Source: Rossellomorea aquimaris (GTDB lineage Bacteria; Bacillota; Bacilli; Bacillales; Fictibacillaceae). Taken from it: a stretch of 64,000 nucleotides of DNA. The notes under the pieces were generated by a model, which was not told the origin of the DNA, did not search any database, and saw only the letters and a program-made list of their open reading frames with translations. Location: NCBI GenBank assembly GCA_020524245.1, contig JAIVLN010000004.1:186001-250000 (forward strand), written 5' to 3'. Below, one piece after another: positions 9,551-17,438 of this stretch. A program made the position numbers and the translations under genes. How positions within the stretch are numbered: position 1 is the first letter of the stretch; every line of letters starts with the position of its first letter.

Positions 9551-10525
9551 ATGAAAAACGTATTATCTATCTTTCTATCATTGTTTCTAGTAATTGGTTT
9601 ATTAGTAGGCTGTAATGATGATTCAGCTCAATCAGACAACGCATCTTCGGACAATCAAACTGCTGAACAAACCGAAGAAAGTTCTTTCCCAGTCACGATA
9701 AAAGATGCTGCAGATCAAGAAGTGACGATTGAAGAAAAGCCGAAAAAAATCGTCTCTCTCATACCGAGTAATACAGAGGTTGCTTATGAATTAGGTTTAG
9801 AGGAAGAAATCGTAGGTGTTTCTGATTTTGACAACTATCCTGAAGAAGTAAGTGAAAAAGAAAGGGTTGGAGGTCAAGAACTGAATGTGGAGAAAATCAT
9901 ATCCTTGAATCCAGACCTTGTACTGGCCCATGAATCAGGTGTCCAAATGGCAGCAGATGCGCTCCAACAGCTTCGTGACTCAGGCATTGCTGTCATCGTT
10001 GTTAATGAAGCAGCGAATTTCGAAGAAGTATATGATTCAATTGAAATGATTGGAAGAGCGACTGGCGAAATCGAAAAAGCCGAATCCATCATTGAAAACA
10101 TGACAACCCAAGTAGAGGACATCAAAAAGAAAGTTGCCCAAATAGAAGAAAAGAAATCGGTCTTCATTGAGGTTTCTCCAGAGCCGGAAATTTATACACC
10201 TGGTAAAAACACGTTCATGCATGAAATGCTCCAAATCATCAATGCAGAAAATGTTTCAAAAGATATAGATGGATGGGCCAAAATCGATCAAGAGACGATC
10301 ATTGATAAAAATCCAGATGTCATTATTACCACTTACGGGTATTATACGGAGAATCCAAAACAACAAGTGTTACAACGAGCAGGATGGAGCAATGTAACAG
10401 CGGTTGAAGAGGAGCATGTATATGATGTGCACTCTGATTTGGTCACGCGATCAGGTCCGAGATTGGTTGAAGGAGTAGAGGAGCTTGCAAAATCGGTCTA
10501 TCCGGAAGCGTTTGGCGAACAATAG
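9551..10525 (+). CDS. btuF: Cobalamin ABC transporter substrate-binding lipoprotein
   Basis: The 324-residue protein has a lipoprotein signal with lipobox L-V-G-C21, a Ser/Asp/Gln-rich linker, and a periplasmic-binding-protein type III fold. Landmarks are IVSLIPSNTE near the start of the domain and INPDVI-like strands. The family (PF01497) binds iron-siderophores, haem or B12. The cobalamin riboswitch upstream and the B12 genes downstream identify the ligand as a corrinoid, giving BtuF (B. subtilis YvrC-like). The ATG follows an AGGAGG site by 8 nt. The downstream permease start lies inside this gene, indicating translational coupling. Confidence 0.92.
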   Translation: MKNVLSIFLSLFLVIGLLVGCNDDSAQSDNASSDNQTAEQTEESSFPVTIKDAADQEVTIEEKPKKIVSLIPSNTEVAYELGLEEEIVGVSDFDNYPEEVSEKERVGGQELNVEKIISLNPDLVLAHESGVQMAADALQQLRDSGIAVIVVNEAANFEEVYDSIEMIGRATGEIEKAESIIENMTTQVEDIKKKVAQIEEKKSVFIEVSPEPEIYTPGKNTFMHEMLQIINAENVSKDIDGWAKIDQETIIDKNPDVIITTYGYYTENPKQQVLQRAGWSNVTAVEEEHVYDVHSDLVTRSGPRLVEGVEELAKSVYPEAFGEQ

Positions 10526-11546
10526 ACTGCTCGCTTATGCGTGCTCCATCTTGTTTCTACTGATCAGTATGGTGCTCGGAATCTCAATCGGATCCGTGCA
10601 TGTACCGATCTCAAGCATTATCCGCATAGTAGGTCATGAAATTTTTCCTTTTATCTCTTTAGCTCAAGTTGATTCAATGCATCTGAACATAGTATTGAAT
10701 GTCAGGCTGCCAAGAGTGATCCTAGCAAGTCTAGTTGGCGCATCTCTTGCTATTGCAGGAGCAGCTTTTCAAGGCTTACTCCGAAATCCGTTAGCTGATC
10801 CGTATACTTTAGGGGTCTCTTCCGGCGCATCCGTCGGAGCAGTCGTCACTTTGTTTTTTCAAATCTCCATACCATTTGTCGGGGCATTCACATTACCATT
10901 ATTAAGTATTGTTTCTTCGTTTTTGACGATTGTCCTTGTTTTGGGTTTTGCTCGTAAAATTGAGAAATCCATGAGAGTGGAAACGATCATTTTGACGGGG
11001 ATCATATTTGGTTCCTTTCTCAGCGCCGTCATCTCATTGATGATTGCACTTACTGGAGACGAATTGAGACAAATCATCGGATGGCTGCTAGGTAGTGTTT
11101 CCATGCGTGGATGGGTCTATATCAAGATCATCCTGCCTTTCTTGATAATAGGTGCTGGGATACTCCTTTTCAATGCGAGAGAATTGAACGCGATGTCCTT
11201 TGGGGAAGAACGGGCTCACCATCTTGGTGTAGATGTTCAACGTAGAAAATTATCGGTGCTGACGGCAGGTTCGATATTGACTGGGGCTGCAGTGGCTGTT
11301 TCTGGAACGATTGGATTCGTCGGCCTTGTCATTCCTCATCTGACGAGATTGTTATGGGGATCCGATCACAAACATCTTTTGCCGCTCTCCATCTTAACAG
11401 GCAGTGGTTTCTTGATTTTAGCCGACCTGGTAGCGCGGACGATCATTTCTCCGACTGAGCTACCAATTGGAGTCATTACAGCATTAATTGGTGCACCTGT
11501 TTTTGCACTGATTCTTATGAAGAGCAGATTAGAAAGAAGTGGATAA
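10485..11546 (+). CDS. btuC: Cobalamin ABC transporter permease
   Basis: The 353-residue FecCD/BtuC-family permease has about ten membrane helices. Family motifs are visible: RLPRVILASLVGASLAIAG, GLLRNPLADPYTLGVSSGAS, and GTIGFVGLVIPHLTRLLWG near the ATPase-coupling loop. The TTG at 10485 overlaps the end of btuF by 41 nt and has AAGGAG 9 nt upstream. An alternative TTG at 10512 has a poorer site. It forms the membrane channel through which corrinoids pass after delivery by BtuF. Confidence 0.92.
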   Translation: MQNRSIRKRLANNRLLAYACSILFLLISMVLGISIGSVHVPISSIIRIVGHEIFPFISLAQVDSMHLNIVLNVRLPRVILASLVGASLAIAGAAFQGLLRNPLADPYTLGVSSGASVGAVVTLFFQISIPFVGAFTLPLLSIVSSFLTIVLVLGFARKIEKSMRVETIILTGIIFGSFLSAVISLMIALTGDELRQIIGWLLGSVSMRGWVYIKIILPFLIIGAGILLFNARELNAMSFGEERAHHLGVDVQRRKLSVLTAGSILTGAAVAVSGTIGFVGLVIPHLTRLLWGSDHKHLLPLSILTGSGFLILADLVARTIISPTELPIGVITALIGAPVFALILMKSRLERSG

Positions 11547-11547
11547 C

Positions 11548-13014
11548 ATGTTGAACGTACAAAATCTGACAGGTGGATATGGTGGCGTACCGATTGTCAA
11601 AGATCTAACTTTCCAAGTTAACAAAGGTGAGATGTTCGGTATACTCGGACCCAACGGAAGCGGTAAGACGACGTTGCTGAAAATGATCAGCGGAATCTTA
11701 GCCTTCCAAAAAGGTACAGTCAATATCGCAGATCAACCGATTCAAACCTTTTCACCGAAAGAATTGGCGAAAATCATAGCTGTTCTTCCACAGCATTCGA
11801 ATCAGAGCTTTTCCTATACCGTAAAGGAAACGGTTGCTTTAGGCAGGTATGCACACCAGTCGGGTTGGTTCCAAACATGGAGTCCGAAAGATGAAGAAAT
11901 CGTACAATCCGTCATGAAGCAAACGGGTATTCATCATTTTCATAGTAAAGATATACAATCATTGTCTGGAGGAGAAAGGCAACGGGTGTTCCTCGCACAA
12001 GCTCTTGCACAAGAACCTCAGATTCTCCTGTTGGATGAACCGACGAACCATTTGGATCTCTCGTTTCAAAAAGAATTGTTGGATGTTTTGAAAGCATGGA
12101 CACGGGAAAAGGGTCTCACCGTCATTTCTATTTTCCATGACTTGAATCTCGCAGGCTTATATTGTGATCAACTGCTCCTGATGGAGGACGGCAAGCTGAA
12201 CATCCATCACAAACCGAATGAAGTGTTAAGAGAAGAGCGGGTGCAAGCCGTCTACCAGACGAAAATTAAGAAACAGGCACACCCTAGGGTCCCGGCTCCA
12301 CAAATGGTGCTCCTTCCCGAACAGCAAGAAGACCAACAAAATTTCACCGTTAATGCATCGATTTTAAAAAGAACGTCAGAACGAATAGTCATCCAAACCC
12401 CTCAACCTATGAAAACCTTATCTTCTGGGGTCATCGGTTCCGGTACAGGCTGGCATGATTCATTCATCAATCGAAGGGTCGGACTGGATTACGATTGCAA
12501 TGATCATCGGGAAGAAATGCGTCTCTATTTGAAAGAAAACGGTTTTGAACCTTCTGATTGTGTAGGGATGATGACTGCTGTCAACCTCGACGATCTCTCT
12601 CACCTCTTCATCGAAAGGGACGGTTGCTCTATATTCGTCGTTGTTACAGCTGGAGTCGGCCATGCCATTGATGCTTCAAAGAGCAGCCAACACGATATGC
12701 ATTTGCAGCCGGGTACGATTAATACATGGATTTTTGTAAATGGGAGTATGACCGAGGAAGCATTCATCCAAAGCATGATGACGGCTACTGAGGTGAAGAC
12801 GAAAGTCCTCCACGATTTGGAAGTCCGAGATCCGGTTACAGGAACATTAGCTACTGGGACGGGAACAGACAGCATCTTAATCGCTTCTACACAACAGGGG
12901 GAAGAGATTGAGTTCGGAGGAACAATCACTCCATTGGGTAAATTAATCAGTCAGGCCGTTTACAAATGTACATCGGAAGCGATTGCGCATTATCGTAATA
13001 GAATGGACATCTAA
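11548..13014 (+). CDS. btuD: Cobalamin ABC ATPase fused to CbiZ adenosylcobinamide amidohydrolase
   Basis: About 488 residues with two domains. Residues 1-245 are an ABC ATPase: Walker A GPNGSGKT at 34-41, signature LSGGERQR, Walker B LLLDEPTNHLDL, and the switch His in IFHDLN. After a linker, residues from about 285 to the end match CbiZ, which hydrolyses the amide bond of adenosylcobinamide and cobamides to give cobyric acid so that a preferred nucleotide loop can be attached. The same fusion exists in B. subtilis YvrA as I recall. Transport and remodelling of imported cobamides are thus physically joined. The start is ATG 11548 or in-frame GTG 11539, overlapping the btuC end. Confidence 0.92.
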   Translation: MLNVQNLTGGYGGVPIVKDLTFQVNKGEMFGILGPNGSGKTTLLKMISGILAFQKGTVNIADQPIQTFSPKELAKIIAVLPQHSNQSFSYTVKETVALGRYAHQSGWFQTWSPKDEEIVQSVMKQTGIHHFHSKDIQSLSGGERQRVFLAQALAQEPQILLLDEPTNHLDLSFQKELLDVLKAWTREKGLTVISIFHDLNLAGLYCDQLLLMEDGKLNIHHKPNEVLREERVQAVYQTKIKKQAHPRVPAPQMVLLPEQQEDQQNFTVNASILKRTSERIVIQTPQPMKTLSSGVIGSGTGWHDSFINRRVGLDYDCNDHREEMRLYLKENGFEPSDCVGMMTAVNLDDLSHLFIERDGCSIFVVVTAGVGHAIDASKSSQHDMHLQPGTINTWIFVNGSMTEEAFIQSMMTATEVKTKVLHDLEVRDPVTGTLATGTGTDSILIASTQQGEEIEFGGTITPLGKLISQAVYKCTSEAIAHYRNRMDI

Positions 13015-13022
13015 ACAGATGA

Positions 13023-13054
13023 ACAAAAAGGAGTGAAAGCTCCTTTTTGTTTTA
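13023..13054 (+). terminator. Terminator-like hairpin between btuD-cbiZ and cobU
   Basis: Perfect 11-bp arms ACAAAAAGGAG and CTCCTTTTTGT with a 6-nt loop, followed by TTTATT. It lies 8 bp past the btuD-cbiZ stop and 22 bp before cobU, so it may attenuate the distal salvage genes relative to the transporter. It also has the shape of a conventional intrinsic terminator. Confidence 0.75.
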
Positions 13055-13075
13055 TTAGAAGAAGGGGGAAGAAGG

Positions 13076-13618
13076 GTGCAAATCGTCTTCATATGTGGAG
13101 GAGTACGAAGTGGAAAAAGCCGGTTTGCGGAAAGATGGGCTCAACAGAAATCGTTAAACTCTGGAGGTACACTTCGGTATGTGGCAACAGGAGTTCCATC
13201 AGATTCAGAAATGAAATCCCGGATTCAACGACATCAACAAGACCGGCGGCTTGATGGTTGGAACACAATCGAACAAGCAACAGACATCCGAGCTGTGGCA
13301 AAACATATACAAAAAACGGACATTGTACTTTTAGACTGTTTGACAACATGGTTGAACAACGAGTTGTATTTGAAGCCACCAAGGAAGGTAGAACACATCA
13401 GATCCGAGATGATTCAGGATATCGAGGTGATTGCCAGATCTTGTCACACCCTCATCCTCGTCAGCAATGATCTCTTTTTTGATGCAACGGTGGATTCAGA
13501 GCTTGTCTTGACGTATAAAAAAGTATTAGGGAAGATCCATCAACAAGTTGTGGAGAGAGCTACAAAGGCTTTTCATGTTGAATGCGGCATTCCTATCATG
13601 ATGAAAGGCGGGAAATAA
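13076..13618 (+). CDS. cobU: Adenosylcobinamide kinase / GTP guanylyltransferase (CobU)
   Basis: The 180-residue protein has a P-loop at residues 8-15 (GGVRSGKS) and the CobU segment RH53...R..W.T.E, where the family's guanylylated histidine sits. CobU phosphorylates adenosylcobinamide and transfers GMP to give adenosylcobinamide-GDP, the activated corrinoid for nucleotide-loop assembly. The C-terminal part departs from the usual CobU pattern: the GIVP...R..RD..G..NQ block is replaced by a VLGKIHQQVVERA stretch. A second CobU-like gene at 14925 has the reverse pattern. The GTG start follows a purine-rich GGGGGAAGAAGG site. Confidence 0.85.
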   Translation: MQIVFICGGVRSGKSRFAERWAQQKSLNSGGTLRYVATGVPSDSEMKSRIQRHQQDRRLDGWNTIEQATDIRAVAKHIQKTDIVLLDCLTTWLNNELYLKPPRKVEHIRSEMIQDIEVIARSCHTLILVSNDLFFDATVDSELVLTYKKVLGKIHQQVVERATKAFHVECGIPIMMKGGK

Positions 13619-14407
13619 TTGCTATACATAAAAGGGTTCCTACTGAACCTGCAATTCTTCACAACAATACCGATTCGTATGGAAATACCGATGGATCAAG
13701 ACCATCTTGAGCGGGCAGTCAAGACCTTTCCTTTGCTTGGCCTTTTTCAAGGCATCATCTACTACCTTTTGGTAATGGTTTTGAGTCAGTATTCTCCTTT
13801 TTCAACGTTAGCCATAGCCTTTGCAATCTGGGTTTTGTCCATTGTATTGACAGGAGGAATCCATCTGGACGGATGGATGGATACGAGTGATGCCTTTTTT
13901 TCTCATCAAGAAGTGAAGAAACGGATTGAAATCATGAAAGATCCTCGAACAGGTGCATTCGGTGTTCTCTCGGTCATCATCCTACTTGCCGCGAAGTTCT
14001 TATTCATCTATGAAATCTTATCATTTACCAGTTACGAGTCATTTACGACAATCATTCTTATTCCGTTTTTCAGCAGAACGGTCATGGGATATTTGTTAGT
14101 CCACGTTAACCCGGTGAAACAAGAAGGACTAGCTTCTTTATTCCATACTGCAGTGAAGAAAAGAAGAATACCGCAGTATATGGCATATTGGGGGATACTG
14201 TTAATCCTATGGACCCTGTTTGATTTGAATACCTTTTTATTCGTTATCTTAACGGGAATCGGTTTAATCACTTATTTGTTCATACGAAAGAAGAGTTTGA
14301 AGTGGTTCGGTGGGATGACAGGGGATGTATTAGGAGCCTCTGTGGAAGGAGTTGAACTATTCGCATGGATGACTTGGTGGTTATTGCTCTCTATCGCCAT
14401 GGTATAA
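13619..14407 (+). CDS. cobS: Adenosylcobinamide-GDP ribazoletransferase
   Basis: The 262-residue integral membrane protein has about six to seven helices. The CobS signature HLDGWMDTSDAFFS lies at about residues 82-95, with KDPRTGAFG just after. The enzyme joins adenosylcobinamide-GDP to alpha-ribazole or its phosphate, completing the nucleotide loop at the membrane. The TTG start directly follows the cobU stop and a GGCGGG site. The 3' end overlaps cobC by 43 nt. No cobT occurs nearby, so the lower-ligand nucleoside must come from elsewhere, consistent with cblT/cblS downstream. Confidence 0.92.
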   Translation: MLYIKGFLLNLQFFTTIPIRMEIPMDQDHLERAVKTFPLLGLFQGIIYYLLVMVLSQYSPFSTLAIAFAIWVLSIVLTGGIHLDGWMDTSDAFFSHQEVKKRIEIMKDPRTGAFGVLSVIILLAAKFLFIYEILSFTSYESFTTIILIPFFSRTVMGYLLVHVNPVKQEGLASLFHTAVKKRRIPQYMAYWGILLILWTLFDLNTFLFVILTGIGLITYLFIRKKSLKWFGGMTGDVLGASVEGVELFAWMTWWLLLSIAMV

Positions 14408-14973
14408 CGGAAGCAAATCGAACCCGGAAATATTGTGGATGGGATGATCCTTCTTTATGTGAAGGTGAAGCCCAAAGGATATCTCCAGCAGCCATGGACT
14501 ATGACCAATTTTTTTCAAGTGACTTGAAGCGTTGCCTGCAGACGTGTCATCGACTGTTTCCTCATGCGGAACCGATTTTATTGAGGGAATTCAGGGAGAT
14601 GAATTTCGGGTCATGGGAAGGTCAAACCTATGAATCTCTGAAAAAAGACCTTCGTTATCAAAAATGGCTGGACAACCCTTCTCAAATTGCTCCTCCTAGT
14701 GGAGAAAGATTGGAGGAATTTGAAAAAAGGCTTATGCAAGGATGGAGTAAAGTACTGAGTACCCGGAAAGGAAACCGGCTTGCGCTCGTCACACATAGTG
14801 GTGTCATTCGGAGATTACTTGAACAATTCGCTCCGTTTCATAAGGATTTCTGGGAGTGGGAGGTCCCCTATGCAGCGGGCTATGAACTTAATTTTACAGA
14901 TAAACAATTAAGGAGGGGAGAGCGATGCACTTCGTTACAGGAGGTGCCTTCAACGGGAAACGCGCATGGGTGA
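14365..14973 (+). CDS. cobC: Histidine phosphatase, probable alpha-ribazole-5'-phosphate phosphatase
   Basis: The 202-residue phosphoglycerate-mutase-like phosphatase has the catalytic RHG motif at residues 11-13 (nucleophile H12), an E-x-x-x-x-x-G-x-W-E block (FREMNFGSWEG) and a second catalytic histidine in LVTHSGVIR. CobC removes the 5' phosphate from alpha-ribazole-phosphate or cobalamin-5'-phosphate in the last step of nucleotide-loop assembly. The operon context, overlapping cobS and a cobU-like gene, is the main reason for this specificity, since the fold alone would fit several phosphatases. Confidence 0.85.
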   Translation: MDDLVVIALYRHGITEANRTRKYCGWDDPSLCEGEAQRISPAAMDYDQFFSSDLKRCLQTCHRLFPHAEPILLREFREMNFGSWEGQTYESLKKDLRYQKWLDNPSQIAPPSGERLEEFEKRLMQGWSKVLSTRKGNRLALVTHSGVIRRLLEQFAPFHKDFWEWEVPYAAGYELNFTDKQLRRGERCTSLQEVPSTGNAHG

Positions 14974-15371
14974 AGAAACACTATCATCTAACTTGTCCGA
15001 AAGAAGTCCTCTGGCTATCACAATATAAATCAGCTTCGTTACCTACAGATGTAAATCATCTGACTCACTCACTGGTCGTATTGGAAGGTCTAGAAAACTG
15101 GATAAGACTAGAAGTGATGATGCAAGAACAACCAGAATTCTATTGGCAGCAGTTATTAGAAAGATGGATGGAATGGGAGAGTCAGTCTATGAATCAAATG
15201 ATTCTTATAGGTACCGATATTACAAAAGGGATTGTCCCCATTTCATCAGAGGAACGAAACTGGCGGGATCTCACAGGAAGGTGTTATCAAAAGATTAGCC
15301 AACATGCCAGCCGGGTAGATTTGATCTGGCATGGCATTCATCAAACCATTAAACAGGAGGCGAAATCATGA
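14925..15371 (+). CDS. Second, divergent CobU-like protein
   Basis: The 148-residue protein is shorter than CobU (about 180). It keeps a degenerate P-loop (GGAFNGKR near residues 6-13) and the C-terminal CobU block: DITKGIVPISSEERNWRDLTGR followed by Q and a hydrophobic GI ending. The central RH...R..W.T.E segment with the guanylylated histidine is missing. It overlaps cobC by 49 nt and pduO by 4 nt, so it is co-translated within the salvage operon. It could be a regulatory or complementary partner of the CobU at 13076, a remnant, or a separate kinase. Activity is not predictable. Confidence 0.7.
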   Translation: MHFVTGGAFNGKRAWVKKHYHLTCPKEVLWLSQYKSASLPTDVNHLTHSLVVLEGLENWIRLEVMMQEQPEFYWQQLLERWMEWESQSMNQMILIGTDITKGIVPISSEERNWRDLTGRCYQKISQHASRVDLIWHGIHQTIKQEAKS

Positions 15372-15958
15372 AAATTTATACCCGTACAGGTGATACAGGT
15401 ACAACAAGTGTAATTGGAGGAAGAGTCGATAAGGACGATATTCGAGTTGAAGCATATGGAACTCTAGATGAAGTGAATGCTTTCGTTGGACAAGCGATGG
15501 CGGAATTAGATGCCGATTTGTTTGAAGATGTGAGCTTTGATTTGGAGAAAATTCAGCATGAATTGTTTGATTGTGGTGGAGACCTTTCCAACATTACAAA
15601 AAAGAAGGAACCGAAGCTGACATATGAAGCGATTACTTATTTAGAAAACAGGATCGATACAATGATAGAGGAAACGCCAGATTTGGAAAAGTTCATCCTC
15701 CCTGGTGGTACAAAGCCCGCGGCATCCATTCACATAGCCAGGACGATTACTAGAAGAGCAGAAAGATTGGTAGTACGGCTTATGAAATCAGGTGCTGAGG
15801 ATATTGAACGCCCTCTCCAATACTTGAACCGTCTATCGGACTATTTTTTTGCATTGGCAAGAGTGATCAACTTCAGGTTGAAGGTGAAAGATGTTGAGTA
15901 TGTAAGAAGTGCAAACGTTTTTAAAAAACCTAAAGGAAGATCGGACGATGCGAACTAA
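15368..15958 (+). CDS. pduO: PduO-type ATP:cob(I)alamin adenosyltransferase
   Basis: The 196-residue protein opens with the PduO signature MKIYTRTGDTGTTSVIGG (ATP-binding) and contains VEAYGTLDEVNAFVG and RTITRRAERLVVRL, the helices of the trimeric five-helix bundle. The enzyme transfers the adenosyl group of ATP to cob(I)alamin or cobinamide, giving the adenosylated corrinoid needed by CobU, CobS and CbiZ. The B. subtilis counterpart is YvqK. It overlaps the preceding gene by 4 nt and the cblT start by 11 nt, indicating translational coupling. Confidence 0.95.
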   Translation: MKIYTRTGDTGTTSVIGGRVDKDDIRVEAYGTLDEVNAFVGQAMAELDADLFEDVSFDLEKIQHELFDCGGDLSNITKKKEPKLTYEAITYLENRIDTMIEETPDLEKFILPGGTKPAASIHIARTITRRAERLVVRLMKSGAEDIERPLQYLNRLSDYFFALARVINFRLKVKDVEYVRSANVFKKPKGRSDDAN

Positions 15959-16439
15959 AACAGTCAGCTTTGTGGCAATGTTCACAGCTCTTTCTGCAAT
16001 CGGTGGTGCAATTAAAATCCCCGCAGTAATTGGTAGTATTGGATTAGATGCCTTCCCAGCCCTTTTGGCAGGAATGCTTGTTGGTACCATACCTGGTGCG
16101 ATTGTGGCAGGAGTTGGACATTTGATTTCTGCTCTGTTCGGTGGCATGCCTCTGGGACCTTTTCATGTCCTCATCAGTCTTGAGATGGCGTTATTTGTGT
16201 ACCTTTTTAGTGTACTGTACCAGAGAGGCTACAAACTACTGGCATGTGTCGTTATGGTTAGTGGCAATGCTCTTTTAGCGCCGTTACCGTTCATTTGGCT
16301 CATCGGGACTTCCTTTTACACCGCAATCGTTCCATCATTATTGTTGAGCTCATTCGTGAATACCCTTCTTGCGGTCGTTAGTGTTCATAAGGTTTCCGCT
16401 ATGTTCAATAAAAAAGCGATGAAGGAGTGGAGTTCTTGA
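15948..16439 (+). CDS. cblT: ECF transporter S component, probable alpha-ribazole transporter CblT
   Basis: The protein has about 163 residues and six hydrophobic segments. The N-terminal pattern (short basic start, then a small-residue-rich helix leading to KIPAVIGSIGLDAFPALLAG) is typical of ECF substrate-binding S components. In Listeria and Geobacillus an S component (CblT) next to the kinase CblS imports alpha-ribazole. The same pair occurs here directly after pduO, which is why I name the substrate. The ATG at 15948 follows AAAGGAAG and overlaps the pduO stop. The shared ECF energising module is not in this window. Confidence 0.8.
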   Translation: MRTKTVSFVAMFTALSAIGGAIKIPAVIGSIGLDAFPALLAGMLVGTIPGAIVAGVGHLISALFGGMPLGPFHVLISLEMALFVYLFSVLYQRGYKLLACVVMVSGNALLAPLPFIWLIGTSFYTAIVPSLLLSSFVNTLLAVVSVHKVSAMFNKKAMKEWSS

Positions 16440-17152
16440 GAAATGCGATTATACAACCTATTCCTTCTGAGCAATTCCTGATTTTAACAAGTGACAATAG
16501 TGGAGGAATTGGTGAGAAAGAAGACGATGAAGTAAAGGTCCCTTATGACATTCTTTCCTATTATTCGTTCCGAGTTGCCGTCATGGAATGCTTGGCAGCA
16601 GGTGGCGAGCCTACTTCGATCATCCTACATAATTTCAACGGTGATTTACATTGGCATAAATTGATGAAGGGGATTCATAAAGGACTTGATGAGCTGGATA
16701 TGCAACACGTAGACGTATCAGGAAGTTCGGAAAGTAATTTTTTGATGACCCAGTCTGCCATCGGAATAACAGTGGCTGGAAAGGCGGAATATGTCAAAAG
16801 GCACATGCCATCGCTTCGTTCTAAGTTCGTATGGGCTGTTATCGGAAAACCTTTGGTCGGAGAAAAGGTCATTGAACAATCGAGCTCCGTCCTCCCTCTA
16901 GAAATGTTCAAATCCCTTTCGTTATTTGAAGGTGTTTATTTATGGCCGGTCGGGTCAAAAGGAATACGAACGGAATTGGAACAAATCTTTTACAAGGATA
17001 TCAAAGTTAGCTCTGAACTTGACCTTCATGCATCCGCAGGACCTTCGACGTGCACGATCGTATCGTATCCAATCAATAGGGAAGATACAATCCATTCCAT
17101 ATGTGGGGAACTACTTTATCCACTTGAAATCATAGAGCAAGACAATTCTTAA
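16436..17152 (+). CDS. cblS: PurM-like ATP-binding protein, probable alpha-ribazole kinase CblS
   Basis: A protein of about 238 residues of the AIR-synthase (PurM-like) fold, with the phosphate/ATP region DNSGGIGEKxxDEVKVPY near residues 20-40, a RVAVMECLAAGGEP helix and a GSSESNF loop. CblS phosphorylates imported alpha-ribazole to alpha-ribazole-5'-phosphate for CobS, bypassing CobT. Pairing with an ECF S component in a B12 salvage operon strongly supports this. The TTG at 16436 has AAGGAG 8 nt upstream and its TTGA overlaps the cblT stop. A strong terminator follows the gene, so this is the operon's last gene. Confidence 0.82.
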   Translation: MRNAIIQPIPSEQFLILTSDNSGGIGEKEDDEVKVPYDILSYYSFRVAVMECLAAGGEPTSIILHNFNGDLHWHKLMKGIHKGLDELDMQHVDVSGSSESNFLMTQSAIGITVAGKAEYVKRHMPSLRSKFVWAVIGKPLVGEKVIEQSSSVLPLEMFKSLSLFEGVYLWPVGSKGIRTELEQIFYKDIKVSSELDLHASAGPSTCTIVSYPINREDTIHSICGELLYPLEIIEQDNS

Positions 17153-17181
17153 AGGAAGACCATCATCGGTCTTCCTTTTTT
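17151..17181 (+). terminator. Terminator of the B12 salvage operon
   Basis: The arms AAGGAAGACC and GGTCTTCCTT are perfect with a 6-nt loop, followed by TTTTTA, starting at the cblS stop codon. Confidence 0.9.
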
Positions 17182-17348
17182 ACTTATAGAAAAGACCCAC
17201 ACATCTTGGACATCAGAAGAATACGATAGTAATAAAACACTGTAAGTTTTCTGAGAGTTTTTCATTGATTTATGTATGTGAAACAAGAAATGTCATATGA
17301 TTTTTATAACAAAAGTGTTTTGTGGGTATTTTAAGTTTATAGCTATAA

Positions 17349-17390
17349 AGTTAGTTGATTGTCGTGAATTTATATAGAAATCAACTAACT
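17349..17390. repeat. Perfect 12-bp inverted repeat upstream of ykuK
   Basis: AGTTAGTTGATT (17349-17360) and AATCAACTAACT (17379-17390) are perfect inverted copies with an 18-nt AT-rich spacer, ending 48 nt before the ykuK start. No T-run follows, so it does not look like a terminator. An operator or 5'-leader hairpin is possible. The surrounding 280 bp between cblS and ykuK hold no other clear feature. Confidence 0.7.
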
Positions 17391-17438
17391 ATGTATACCT
17401 TGTTAATTCCAAAGCTAAAGAAAAGGAGATAACAGCAT

